A stretch of DNA of 64,000 nucleotides from Dyella jiangningensis (lineage in GTDB: Bacteria > Pseudomonadota > Gammaproteobacteria > Xanthomonadales > Rhodanobacteraceae). The position numbers and the translations under genes are program-made. The notes under the pieces were generated by a model, which was given only the letters and a program-made list of their open reading frames with translations, did no database searches and was not told the origin of the DNA. Location of the stretch: NCBI GenBank assembly GCA_000632805.1, contig CP007444.1, forward strand, positions 1,736,001 to 1,800,000. Reading direction: 5' to 3'. Below, in pieces: positions 28,270 to 36,494 of the stretch (its first letter is position 1; each line of letters begins with the position of its first letter).

Positions 28270-31200
28270 TCAGTCGAACTTGTAGTCGAACGTGAGGAAC
28301 CACTCGCGGCCGTTGTATTCGCTGGCGGTCTGTCCCGTCGTCACGAACTCGAAGCCGCCGGCGTAATAGGGGATCGCGCCGACCTTGTCGAAGATGTTCG
28401 ACACGGTGAGCTTCAAGCGGGTGTCGGGATTGATCTGGTAGCCCACCGAGCTGTTCCAGGTGATCCACACCGGGGTCCTGCCGTGATACGTGGTGGAGTC
28501 GGCAACGGTCACCGGGTTGCCATCCTGCGTGACCTGGCAGACGCCCGTGCTGATCGACTGGCTGCCGTTGATCACGTTGACCATGCCCGGCTGGATGCCG
28601 TTGGGCAACACGGTGCAGCCCGCGTAGTTCGGAGCGCGCATGCTGCCGTCGCGCACGCCGGAAATCGACACGTTCCACTTGCCCTTGGTCCAGTCGCCGA
28701 TCCACGTCATGCGGCTCGCCACGTTGTTGTAGCGGGTGTTCTGCAGCGGATCGGACGCGAGTACGCGCTGCTTGTACTCGAGGTTGTTGGTGTAGTTGAT
28801 GCTGGCGCGGAAGTCACCGCTGTCTTCGGTGTGCAGCTTGTAGTCGAGCAGGGCATCGATACCGCTAACGTACAGCGACGCCTCGTTGATCGGGCCGGAC
28901 TGCTCCGAGACGATCTGGCCGGCCGCATTGCGCTGGACCATCTGCGTGACCATCTGGCAGTACTGCGATCCCGGCACGTGGGCCGTGTACGGCGACAAGG
29001 TGGAGGTGCCGCTGGGCTGCACGCCGGTAAGACAGCCGGCTTCGTCCACCAGCACGGTGTCCTTGTCGAGGTACTGGATGGCATTGTCCACGCCCATGTG
29101 CCAGTAGTCGACCGACATCGACAGGCCTTGCACGCCCGGGATCTGCCACACGAAACCATACGTCCAGGAGTGGCCGGTCTGCGGTTCCAGCAGGCGGCTG
29201 CCGTTGGTGTACAGGGTGTAGTACTGCGAGGTGGGGCGCTGCACCAGGTTGCACCAGGTGCTGTTGGACTGGCCCGACTTGATCGCGTTGATGCACTGCA
29301 GGGGATCGATGTAGTCACCCACCGGCGACGTCGAGCCGGTCAGGTAGATGGCCTGCATGTCCGGCGCCTTGAAGTTCGTGCCGTAGCTGCCGCGCAGCAG
29401 CAGGCTGTCGAACGGGCGATATTCGATGCCGGTACCCCAGGTCTTGGCCACGTCGGCCTTGCTGGCGTCGTTGTATTTATCGGCGCGGCCGGAGATGGTC
29501 CAGGTCAGCGAATCGAGCAGCGGCACGCGGAACTCCGTGCCCAGCGAGAAGCGCTGACGGGTGCCTTCGCCGGTGAGGTAGGCGCCAAACGGGTTCTGGA
29601 ACGTGGTCGGGTCGAGACCGCGGACATCGGGCGAGAGCTTGAAGCCGTTGTGCGCGGCTTCCAGCACGGCGGCCCAACCCACCGAGTCATTGGCCCACGG
29701 CAGCTTGAACAGGTCGCCATTGATGCGGAACTGCGCCTGGTCCAGCCACGAGGACGCGGTGTTTTCGCCGTTCACCGCGAACTGGCCGTACTGCTGCGGG
29801 GTGATCGGGTTCCACCACTGCTGCCAGTTCATCGCATAGATCGGATCGCCGGCGGCCGAGGTGCCCAGCTGCTTGCCGAGGAAGAAATCGTTCATCCCCT
29901 GCTGGTTGTACGCGGTGTAATCCTCGCGCACGGTGTAGCGCTGGCTGTTGAGGTTCAGGTCCCAGTTGAAGCGGCTGTCGAACATCGTGCCGCGCAGGCC
30001 GAGCTCGAGGTTCCAGTTCTGCTCGCGATCGTGGGTGTTGGCCGACGTGCCCATTTCCGTCGCGGTCAGCTGGCGAATCGCCTGGCTGATCACCTGGCCC
30101 GTGCTCTGGTCGTAGAACTGACCGGTGCCGAACGCATTCAACTGGGTGTTGGAGATGCCCACCGTGTCATACAACGCGGCCGAGCCGTACACCTGCATGC
30201 CGTTCGAGAAGTCGTACTCGCCGCCCACATAGCCATTGGTGCTGCGGGTGCCGCCGGTCAGCACCCAGTCCTGGAACAGGTGGGGCTGCGCGCAGTAGTA
30301 GCCGTTGTCGGTGATGCTGGCGATCTGCGTGCCGTTGGTGGTGACGGTATGCGACTGCTGCAGCTGCGAGTTGGTGAACTTGGAGCAGGTGCCGGTGGGC
30401 GGCGTGATGTACTGGCCATTGGCGCCCTTCGCCGAGAGCGCGATGGCGCCGGCCGCGTCGTACTGGTAGCCGAACATGCGCGCGGCCGGGCCCCAGGCGC
30501 CATAGCCTGCGTCGGACACCGAATCCTGGTACGGGCGATCGTGACCCCACAGCGCGGTGCGGTTGGTCTTTTCCAGGTTGTACTGGATGTGCCAGTTCTC
30601 GCCGGACTTGCCGCCGAGGAAGTTGATGTCGCCATAGCTGCGGCCGCCGCGGGTAGCGCCACCGCCCGTCACCTGCAGTTCGTCACCCTGGTAGTTCTTC
30701 TTCAGGATGACGTTGACCACGCCGGCCACGGCATCGGAGCCGTAGATCGACGAGGCGCCCGAGGCCAGGATCTCGACGTGGTCGATCATGCCGGTCGGGA
30801 TGTTGTTGTAGTTCTGGAAGTTGCTCTGCTTGTTGAGCGGCTGCGGGTAATCCACCACGCGATGGCCGTTGATCATCAGCAGGCTGAAGCCGGGGCCCAG
30901 GCCGCGCAGGTTGACCGAGCGCGCATTGACCGAGCTGGAACCCCACGAGGCCGAATCGGAAATCTGCTGGCCCACCTGGGGAAGCGAATCGAGGAATTCC
31001 CACAACGTGGTGAAACCCTGCGCCTTGATCTGTTCAGCGGTAACGGAGACCACGGGCGCCGGGCCCTCGACCTCCACGCGCGGAATCATCGAGCCGGTGA
31101 CGGTGATCGCCTTCAGGTCAACCGCCTTGGCGGGCTTGGACGACTGCGCATCCGTCTGCGCGCTTTGCTGCGTGGATGACTGGTCACTACCGGACGGAGC

Positions 31201-31284
31201 CGACTGCGCGAAGGCAAGCGGCGCGAATAGCGCAAGCGCCAGGGAACTGGCGAGAACGCTGCGACGTAGACAGATGCTGCTCAT
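28270..31284 (-). CDS. TonB-dependent outer-membrane receptor
   Basis: 1004 residues with a signal peptide (residues 1-26, ALALFAPLAFAQ) and a strong GGGGAGGA ribosome site five bases before the ATG. The plug domain (about 58-200) shows VTGSMIPR, LWEFLDSLPQVG, NLRGLGPGFSLLMINGHRV and SSIYGSDAVAGVVN. The rest is a 22-strand-type barrel ending in aromatic YKFD. The NIFDKVGA and SYGTNFKAPD blocks are typical of Xanthomonadales receptors for peptides or carbohydrates. No ligand can be assigned and no adjacent uptake gene is present. Confidence 0.93.
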   Translation of the reverse strand: MSSICLRRSVLASSLALALFAPLAFAQSAPSGSDQSSTQQSAQTDAQSSKPAKAVDLKAITVTGSMIPRVEVEGPAPVVSVTAEQIKAQGFTTLWEFLDSLPQVGQQISDSASWGSSSVNARSVNLRGLGPGFSLLMINGHRVVDYPQPLNKQSNFQNYNNIPTGMIDHVEILASGASSIYGSDAVAGVVNVILKKNYQGDELQVTGGGATRGGRSYGDINFLGGKSGENWHIQYNLEKTNRTALWGHDRPYQDSVSDAGYGAWGPAARMFGYQYDAAGAIALSAKGANGQYITPPTGTCSKFTNSQLQQSHTVTTNGTQIASITDNGYYCAQPHLFQDWVLTGGTRSTNGYVGGEYDFSNGMQVYGSAALYDTVGISNTQLNAFGTGQFYDQSTGQVISQAIRQLTATEMGTSANTHDREQNWNLELGLRGTMFDSRFNWDLNLNSQRYTVREDYTAYNQQGMNDFFLGKQLGTSAAGDPIYAMNWQQWWNPITPQQYGQFAVNGENTASSWLDQAQFRINGDLFKLPWANDSVGWAAVLEAAHNGFKLSPDVRGLDPTTFQNPFGAYLTGEGTRQRFSLGTEFRVPLLDSLTWTISGRADKYNDASKADVAKTWGTGIEYRPFDSLLLRGSYGTNFKAPDMQAIYLTGSTSPVGDYIDPLQCINAIKSGQSNSTWCNLVQRPTSQYYTLYTNGSRLLEPQTGHSWTYGFVWQIPGVQGLSMSVDYWHMGVDNAIQYLDKDTVLVDEAGCLTGVQPSGTSTLSPYTAHVPGSQYCQMVTQMVQRNAAGQIVSEQSGPINEASLYVSGIDALLDYKLHTEDSGDFRASINYTNNLEYKQRVLASDPLQNTRYNNVASRMTWIGDWTKGKWNVSISGVRDGSMRAPNYAGCTVLPNGIQPGMVNVINGSQSISTGVCQVTQDGNPVTVADSTTYHGRTPVWITWNSSVGYQINPDTRLKLTVSNIFDKVGAIPYYAGGFEFVTTGQTASEYNGREWFLTFDYKFD

Positions 31285-32201
31285 GAAAATCCTCCCCGTA
31301 AAGCTTCAATGTTGTGATTGCTTTTGAGTTTTGCGCTCGCCAGCTCTACTCACTTCTCTGCGCTGTATTCGTTCGCTTGCCGACCCCTGTCACGGTCCCC
31401 TCCCGCAACAGACGCTCCTACCCGCCCGGCTCGCGACAAGGCCGCGTGACGGCTTTGTCTATAGGTGTCCCTACCATTGGTCCGTCATCGATGCTCGTGG
31501 GCCACCTCGGCCCAAGGCCCGTATCCACGCCGTACACGGATCATCCGGTTCACTGCAGCGGGGTACGCACCCCGGCCTCGGCATGGCGGTGTTGCTGGTT
31601 GGCTGCATCAAGTGCTTGCGCCGCATACCACTCTCCCCGCGACCGTACCGGCTCGCCGTGCTCATCCGTCAGGTAGGATTCATATACGAACTGCAAGTTC
31701 ATATGTGATTTTGATTAGCGTTATAGGCGCAATCTGGATCGATGCAAGTTGCACTGCAACATAAACGCAAAAGATTCGGAGGCGAATGGAGGGATACTCG
31801 CCCAAGTTATTGAAATATTTTGAGTTACGCTCGCCTGGCGCGATGAGCTGCGTGCCCGTTCCGGCTGCAAACAACCTGACTTCACGCTGTCTGTGGGCGA
31901 CGGCGACGCGGCGAGCAGTGAGCAAGCGTCAGTCGCGCCGAGGAGGGCGTCGGTGAGTGAAGCGGCAATCTCGCCGCCGATCCGATATCGCAGCCGCCTC
32001 AACCCGGGGTGGGAGGGAGCTATGCCAGCTGCGGCTAGGGTCGAGGGCCGCTGTTGAGGCAAGGTTCGAGGCGCGGGCATGCATCGCCGCCACGCCCCGA
32101 TGCATCCAGCGAGTGGCGAGCTGCGCGATTGAACAGCTCGCGCTCAACAGGCGAGAGAAATCCTGGGCGCCGCCAGGACGAGTTGGCCGCGTGCGCTCTT
32201 A
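31285..32201. other. 917-bp gene-poor region upstream of TonB receptor
   Basis: The largest gap in the window. No open frame looks like a protein. The local sequence becomes AT-rich at about 31670-31830, unusual for this GC-rich DNA, and contains an imperfect palindrome at 31681-31705. The receptor leader and promoter must lie at its left end. The right end is the 3' flank of a Usp gene transcribed in the same leftward direction. Confidence 0.4.
31681..31705. promoter_or_regulatory. AT-rich imperfect inverted repeat
   Basis: CATATACGAACT and AGTTCATATG flank a GCA centre, with GAACT/AGTTC perfect and CATAT/ATATG outer arms offset by two bases. It lies about 400 bp upstream of the TonB receptor inside the only AT-rich patch of the gap. 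A regulator site is possible, but the regulator is unknown. Confidence 0.35.
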
Positions 32202-33041
32202 TTAATGCGACAGAAAGACAGGCAAGTGACTCGTCAGGAGAAGCTCCCGTGTTACTCCGCCCAGTGCCCATTCCCTGAATCGCGAGTGGCCATAACCGCC
32301 TGCGACCACCAGTTCCGCATGCATAGTTTTTGCGTGAGCGAGAACAAGGCTCGCGATATCCATGCCGAGCGATGCCTGCACGACGGGCTTCGCTTTGACG
32401 CCATGCCGATCCAGGTGCGCGACGATCAGTGGCAAGGCGCGGCGGTTCTCTTCGGCGTTCGAATCATCGACCAGGGCCAGGATGTCGACGGAGTCTGCTT
32501 GCCGCAAAAAGGGAAGGGCGTCGTGTACCGCACGAGCCGACTCGCGTGTCGGAGTCCAGGCGACAACGATTTTCGCGGGCTGGCCCTGAGGCTTGGCTTC
32601 GCCTGGCAGCAGCAGGATGGGGCGGCCGGACTGCAGTATCAGGGTGGCGATGCCTTGCGTTTCTCGCTGTGCCGGCGGCCCGGTTCCGGATCTGCCTGCG
32701 ATGATCAGGTCGGTGCAGAAGCACTCCTTGGCGGCCACCGTCCAAGGGTCGGTATAGAGTGCCTCCATACGTTGAAATGGCGCAGCGTCGAGCTGCATGC
32801 CAGCCAGTTGCCTGCCCGCGCGTTCCGCCAACTCCGCAGCCTGTTGCCTGATGGCGTCGTGCGCTTTGGTAATACCCGGATCCGGAAGGATGGCCCAGGT
32901 GTTGTAAGGGAGTTCGGGCAAGTCCACGACCTGTATGGGCGAGAGTCTTGCCTGGAAGTGCCGGGAAAGCTGCGCGGCGGCGGCCAACAGCGCTTCGTCC
33001 GACGCGATGCCCATCATGAGCACGGATATGTCCTTGAACAT
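32202..33041 (-). CDS. Tandem universal stress protein (UspA family)
   Basis: 279 residues from ATG 33041 (MFKDISVLMM); the open frame extends upstream through the regulatory region and is not family-like. Two Usp folds in tandem: N-terminal half 1 to about 140, C-terminal half with IVVAWTPTRESARAVHDAL and the nucleotide-loop-like VVAGGYGHSRFREWALGGVT. It is a close paralogue of the Usp at 49896 (same PYNTWAxxPDPG and C-terminal LPVFLSH pattern). Divergent from the next Usp across two FNR-like sites. Confidence 0.9.
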   Translation of the reverse strand: MFKDISVLMMGIASDEALLAAAAQLSRHFQARLSPIQVVDLPELPYNTWAILPDPGITKAHDAIRQQAAELAERAGRQLAGMQLDAAPFQRMEALYTDPWTVAAKECFCTDLIIAGRSGTGPPAQRETQGIATLILQSGRPILLLPGEAKPQGQPAKIVVAWTPTRESARAVHDALPFLRQADSVDILALVDDSNAEENRRALPLIVAHLDRHGVKAKPVVQASLGMDIASLVLAHAKTMHAELVVAGGYGHSRFREWALGGVTRELLLTSHLPVFLSH

Positions 33042-33105
33042 GGCGGGCAACCTCGGCGACTTCTCGTTCGGTCTCATCAGGCTAGGCCGGCAGGCCGGCA
33101 TCGTG

Positions 33106-33119
33106 TTGACGGGCATCAA
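33106..33119. promoter_or_regulatory. FNR/Anr-like site, first of a tandem pair
   Basis: TTGACGGGCATCAA matches TTGAT-N4-ATCAA except for one base. Its centre is 71.5 bp from the start of the leftward Usp gene, a distance compatible with class II activation at about -41.5 and a 30-nt leader. Confidence 0.65.
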
Positions 33120-33125
33120 CGAACA

Positions 33126-33139
33126 TTGATGGGCATCAA
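33126..33139. promoter_or_regulatory. Perfect FNR/Anr consensus site
   Basis: TTGATGGGCATCAA is an exact TTGAT-N4-ATCAA palindrome, centred 20 bp from the first site and sharing its GGGC spacer. Its centre is 63.5 bp upstream of the rightward Usp start. Anr control of Usp genes is established in Pseudomonas; here it is inferred from the site. Confidence 0.75.
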
Positions 33140-33195
33140 TGAGAAGCCCGCAATGCGAATTACCGTCGGTCTCCATGAGGTGTTGGAGCACGCTC

Positions 33196-34011
33196 ATGCA
33201 CGACCTGATCGTCGACCTCGGCAACAAGCAAAGCGATAGCGCGTTGCTTCGTTTCGCGTTTAGCCTGGCCCGCCAGCACAATGCAGGCATCACCGGCCTG
33301 CAGGTCGTGGCCTTGGACGCGCTGGCCCTGGCATTGCCTGAGGCCCTGTCATTCCTGGACGAGGAGGCAAGGCAGGCCTGGGAGCGCCGCGACTGGTGGC
33401 TGACGCTGTGCGAGCAACACGGTGTCCGCGGCTCATGGGAAGTCGCGCGCGGCTTCTATCAAAGCGTGATGGCGCGCCAGGCCGTCCTGACCGACCTCGT
33501 CATCGGCAGCTTTGACAATCACCATGCACTTTCATCGGCCGCGGTGGGCTTGCTGGGCAGATCGGTACTCGCCGAGGCGGTACCCATGCTCCTGGTGCCC
33601 GAGCAATGGGAAGGGTCAGGTCGCGTGAGGCGCATCGTCATCGCCTGGAATGGTTCCGTCGAGGCAGCCAGAGCCGTTCGCGCGTCTTATCCATTACTCG
33701 GTAGAGCTGCGGAAATCCTCGTTATCGATGGCGAGCCCAGGGAGGGCGACGCTGGCAACCATGAAAGCGTCCCTGCGGCGCAATTGCCGCTTAGAAACTG
33801 GCTGAAGCATAGAAACATCCGCGCCCGCTGGCGGACGTGCGCCGATCACGACCCGGTGGGTCATGCGATCCACCAATGGGCGTTGGAAGATGAGGCCGAC
33901 CTCATCGTAATGGGTGCCTGGGGACATCTTCGTGTGGGCGAGTGGCTGCTTGGCGGCGTCACCAGCCACATGCTGTCGCATAGCCAGATACCGCTGCTGC
34001 TTGCGCATTAA
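33196..34011 (+). CDS. Tandem universal stress protein
   Basis: 271 residues from ATG 33196 (MHDLIVDLGN) with GGAG eight bases upstream. Two Usp-like domains; the second (about 145-271) has RRIVIAWNGSVEAARAVRA and the ATP-loop-type VMGAWGHLRVGEWLLGGVT. The first half is divergent. Divergent from the Usp at 32202 and probably controlled by the FNR-like site at 33126. The next Usp gene follows after 72 bp. Confidence 0.88.
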   Translation: MHDLIVDLGNKQSDSALLRFAFSLARQHNAGITGLQVVALDALALALPEALSFLDEEARQAWERRDWWLTLCEQHGVRGSWEVARGFYQSVMARQAVLTDLVIGSFDNHHALSSAAVGLLGRSVLAEAVPMLLVPEQWEGSGRVRRIVIAWNGSVEAARAVRASYPLLGRAAEILVIDGEPREGDAGNHESVPAAQLPLRNWLKHRNIRARWRTCADHDPVGHAIHQWALEDEADLIVMGAWGHLRVGEWLLGGVTSHMLSHSQIPLLLAH

Positions 34012-34083
34012 CGAAGGCGGTCGGCACGCAGGCGCGAGCCGTCGCCCTGGATGGCAAACGATGTATCAGTGGAGCTACGTTCG

Positions 34084-34497
34084 ATGAAAGTCATGCTACC
34101 CGTGGACGGAAGCGCAAACAGCACGCGCGCTGCCAGGTACCTCGCAAAGCACTGGCCGACGGATGCTGCCGTCACGATCGTCAATGTCGATGCGCCGTTA
34201 CGCGAATCCATTGCCGGACGTCTCGATCCTGACAGCATCGGGCGATTCCATGCGGACAACGGCAGGTCGGCCATCAAGGCTGCCGTTCGCGTGCTCACCA
34301 GCGCCGGTCACCCTGTCGAGCAGAAGCTCATGGTTGGCGATCCCGGGCACGAAATCGTGCAGCTGGCGCACAAGGGGCGGTTCGATCTGGTGGTGATGGG
34401 TTCCCACGGCAGAGGATTGCTCAAGAGCCTGTTCCTCGGGTCGGTCGTGGTCAAAGTCTTGTCGAACTCTCGCGTACCGGTGCTGGTGGTTCGCTGA
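34084..34497 (+). CDS. Single-domain universal stress protein
   Basis: 137 residues from ATG 34084 (MKVMLPVDGS) with GGAG about ten bases upstream. A classic ATP-binding-type UspA: MLPVDGSANSTRAARY, KLMVGDPGHEIVQLA, and VMGSHGRGLLKSLFLGSVVVKVL, matching the G-2x-G-9x-G-(S/T) nucleotide motif. Probably co-transcribed with the preceding Usp. Confidence 0.9.
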   Translation: MKVMLPVDGSANSTRAARYLAKHWPTDAAVTIVNVDAPLRESIAGRLDPDSIGRFHADNGRSAIKAAVRVLTSAGHPVEQKLMVGDPGHEIVQLAHKGRFDLVVMGSHGRGLLKSLFLGSVVVKVLSNSRVPVLVVR

Positions 34498-34548
34498 AGG
34501 GTTGCGATGCGTGCGGGCGATCCCAGCCGCGGCAATGACGTCCGTGCT

Positions 34549-35205
34549 TCACTGGGCAATCGAGTAGCCGATGCCGCGCACGTTGCGTATCGTTCCGGAG
34601 CTCAGCTTGCGACGCAGTCCATGTACCAGCACTTCGATGGCATTGTCACCGACGACCATGTCCAATCCATAGATCGAATCTTCCAGCGAATGGCGTGGAA
34701 CAAAACGCCCTGCGTTACCGACGAGTGATTGCACCAGAGCGAGTTCCCGTCGTGTCAGGCTCACTTTTTCTCCGCGAAACGTCACCTCTGAAGTGCCCAG
34801 GTCGAGACTGACCTCGCCGGCCACGAGCCGGTTGACGGAAAATCCTCGCCTGCGACGGATGAGTGAGCGAATGCGCGCAGCGAGCTCGTCGATATGCACG
34901 GGCCTGGCCATGTAGTCGTCGGCGCCTGCGTCGAGCGCGGCGACACGAACCGAGAGATCGCTCGCGGACGATGTCACCAGTATGGGGGTGTCCCTGCGCG
35001 CACTGCGGGCATGCTTTACGGCATCGATCCCATTCCACTCGGGAAAGTCCAGGTCGATCAGGATGAGATCGGCGGTTCGGTTGCGCACGGTACCCCAGGC
35101 CGAACGCGCATCCTTCAGCCATGAAACGGTGTAACCCAGGCGGATCAATGCATCCCCGGTTTCGGACCCGGGCCCCGAATTGCCTTCGATCATGAGGATG
35201 TGCAT
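34549..35205 (-). CDS. OmpR/PhoB-family response regulator, atypical receiver
   Basis: 218 residues from ATG 35205 (MHILMIEGNS). The receiver (1 to about 115) keeps the phospho-acceptor D51 in LILIDLDFP and S/T79-80. However, the acidic pair is reduced to E7-G8 (usual ED/DD) and the invariant lysine before Pro is R101 (MARPV). The winged-helix DNA-binding domain (about 125-218) is intact: SLTRREL, LEDSIYGLDMVVGDNAIEVLVHGLRRKL, IRNVRGIGYSI. No histidine kinase is adjacent. It may act with weak or no phosphorylation. Confidence 0.9.
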   Translation of the reverse strand: MHILMIEGNSGPGSETGDALIRLGYTVSWLKDARSAWGTVRNRTADLILIDLDFPEWNGIDAVKHARSARRDTPILVTSSASDLSVRVAALDAGADDYMARPVHIDELAARIRSLIRRRRGFSVNRLVAGEVSLDLGTSEVTFRGEKVSLTRRELALVQSLVGNAGRFVPRHSLEDSIYGLDMVVGDNAIEVLVHGLRRKLSSGTIRNVRGIGYSIAQ

Positions 35206-35500
35206 GGGAGCCTCATTGCAGCGATGACCAGCCAACTCTTGCGTGGAGCCTTCGCGGGACGACTGCGAGCTTGCTGCCGATTACCTCGGGCCGATTGATC
35301 TTCGTCACCTTACGTGCGGGAACTTGAATCAGGTTTCTGCCGGCACATCCGAAACGGGAAAGATGCCGAGAGCGTTCTGCTACACGCCTGTTATGGCCAG
35401 AAGCGCCCCGCGCAACCACGCGCTACCGCGCCCTGGGTGTTGCGAATCGCAGGCGCAGTCTGTGCGTCCATTTTGGGGCCGCGAAATCCACGGGCACGGA

Positions 35501-35887
35501 CTAAAGCGACTCGACAACCTTCTGAAGCTTGGCGCGCACGCCCTTGGCCGTCGCCTCGAGCTTGGGGTTGGTAATGGCCTGCATGGATGCCAGCGGATCA
35601 ATCGCGGCCACCTCGGTAGACCCCTTGTCCCATGCCTGCACGACGACATTGCACGGCAGCATCGTGCCCACCTTGTCTTCGACCGAGAGGGCTTCATAGG
35701 CGAGATTCGGATTGCAGGCGCCAAGTATCCGATAGGGACGGAATTCAACGCCGATCTTCTGCTTGAGGGTCGCCTGCACATCGATCGTGGAAATGATGCC
35801 GAAGCCTTCTTGCTTGAGCGCTTCGGTGACGCGCTCGATGGCCTGGTCGAAATCCATGTCCAGTTTCTTGGCAAAGTAATAGTTCAT
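35501..35887 (-). CDS. DUF302 protein
   Basis: 128 residues, no signal peptide. DUF302 signatures: DFDQAIERVTEALKQEGFGIISTIDV, LGACNPNLAYEAL and TMLPCNVVVQ, with a conserved Cys in each of the last two. The biochemical role is unknown; the family often accompanies sulfur-metabolism or heavy-metal genes. It is the next gene downstream of the BigR-like repressor on the same strand (115 bp gap). Confidence 0.88.
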   Translation of the reverse strand: MNYYFAKKLDMDFDQAIERVTEALKQEGFGIISTIDVQATLKQKIGVEFRPYRILGACNPNLAYEALSVEDKVGTMLPCNVVVQAWDKGSTEVAAIDPLASMQAITNPKLEATAKGVRAKLQKVVESL

Positions 35888-36002
35888 GGTCGTCTCCTGA
35901 AGTTTGCGCCGCGAGTGTGTCGGTCAGGCGCCGTGTGCTCGCGGGAGCGTTGATAGGCCAGATCCGTGCATTCCGCGTTGGTCCGCACCTGATCGCTGCC
36001 GG

Positions 36003-36350
36003 CTACTTGCGTGAAACCTTTGCCGGCTTGGCGCAGTAGATGCCGTGCAGCACCTCGATGATGCGCTCGGCCGGCCCCGGCGCCAGCTGATACCTGACCG
36101 TCTGGGATTCGCGACGCGTGTTGACGAGGCCTTCACTCCGCAGTCTGGCCAGGTGCTGGGATAGGGCGGATTGACTCAGGTCGGGCAGGTGCTCGTTGAG
36201 TTCGCCCACCGACATCTCGCCCTCCACCAGAAGGCAAAGCATCCGAAGTCGCTGGGCGTTGCCCAGCGCCTTGAGCAATTGAGACGCCTCTTCGGCGCGC
36301 CCTTGCATATCAGCAAGGTTCTTGGCTGCTGCCATGGCTTGCTCCGACAT
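36003..36350 (-). CDS. bigR: ArsR-family repressor, BigR/SqrR-like persulfide sensor
   Basis: 115 residues from ATG 36350 (MSEQAMAAAK); an in-frame start at 36374 is possible. Winged-helix ArsR core: LKALGNAQRLRMLCLL, MSVGELNEHL, LSQSALSQHLARLRSEGLV, ESQTVRYQL. Cys39 and Cys106 sit at the two positions used by BigR and SqrR to form a tetrasulfide link on exposure to sulfide, which releases the operator. The divergent gene is sulfide:quinone oxidoreductase, the expected target. Confidence is high for the family and good for the sensing role. Confidence 0.88.
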   Translation of the reverse strand: MSEQAMAAAKNLADMQGRAEEASQLLKALGNAQRLRMLCLLVEGEMSVGELNEHLPDLSQSALSQHLARLRSEGLVNTRRESQTVRYQLAPGPAERIIEVLHGIYCAKPAKVSRK

Positions 36351-36404
36351 TTCAAGCTTTGGGAAGTATAGCACGTCTTGCTAATTAAGATGAATCTACA
36401 TTAG

Positions 36405-36417
36405 ACTTTACTAAAGT
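36405..36417. promoter_or_regulatory. Candidate BigR operator
   Basis: ACTTTA-C-TAAAGT is a 13-bp palindrome with a single central base, in an AT-rich stretch between the divergent repressor and sqr genes. The location suits autoregulation and repression of sqr, and the AT-rich palindrome fits ArsR-family operators in general. Confidence 0.55.
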
Positions 36418-36494
36418 AATACTTGTTGATCGTCGTCAGTTCGACGTTGTCGAAACATTCCACGCTTCATCCGTGGGTTCGGAGGCACACTGTC

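Noticed and set aside
28189..31179. Very long open frame antisense to the TonB receptor
   Set aside because: It is a mirror of the receptor gene produced by GC-rich third positions; its translation is compositionally biased and unlike any family, whereas the minus strand reads a complete receptor with signal peptide and ribosome site.
31680..31925. 81-codon minus-strand frame in the AT-rich gap
   Set aside because: Composition follows the AT-rich patch, no family similarity or ribosome site seen.
35295..35308. TTGAT-CTTC-GTCAC upstream of the response regulator
   Set aside because: Two mismatches in the second half-site; expected by chance in a region of this size.
36426..36439. TTGAT-CGTC-GTCAG as a possible FNR site near sqr
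   Set aside because: Two mismatches to consensus, outside the clear repressor palindrome; too weak to list.
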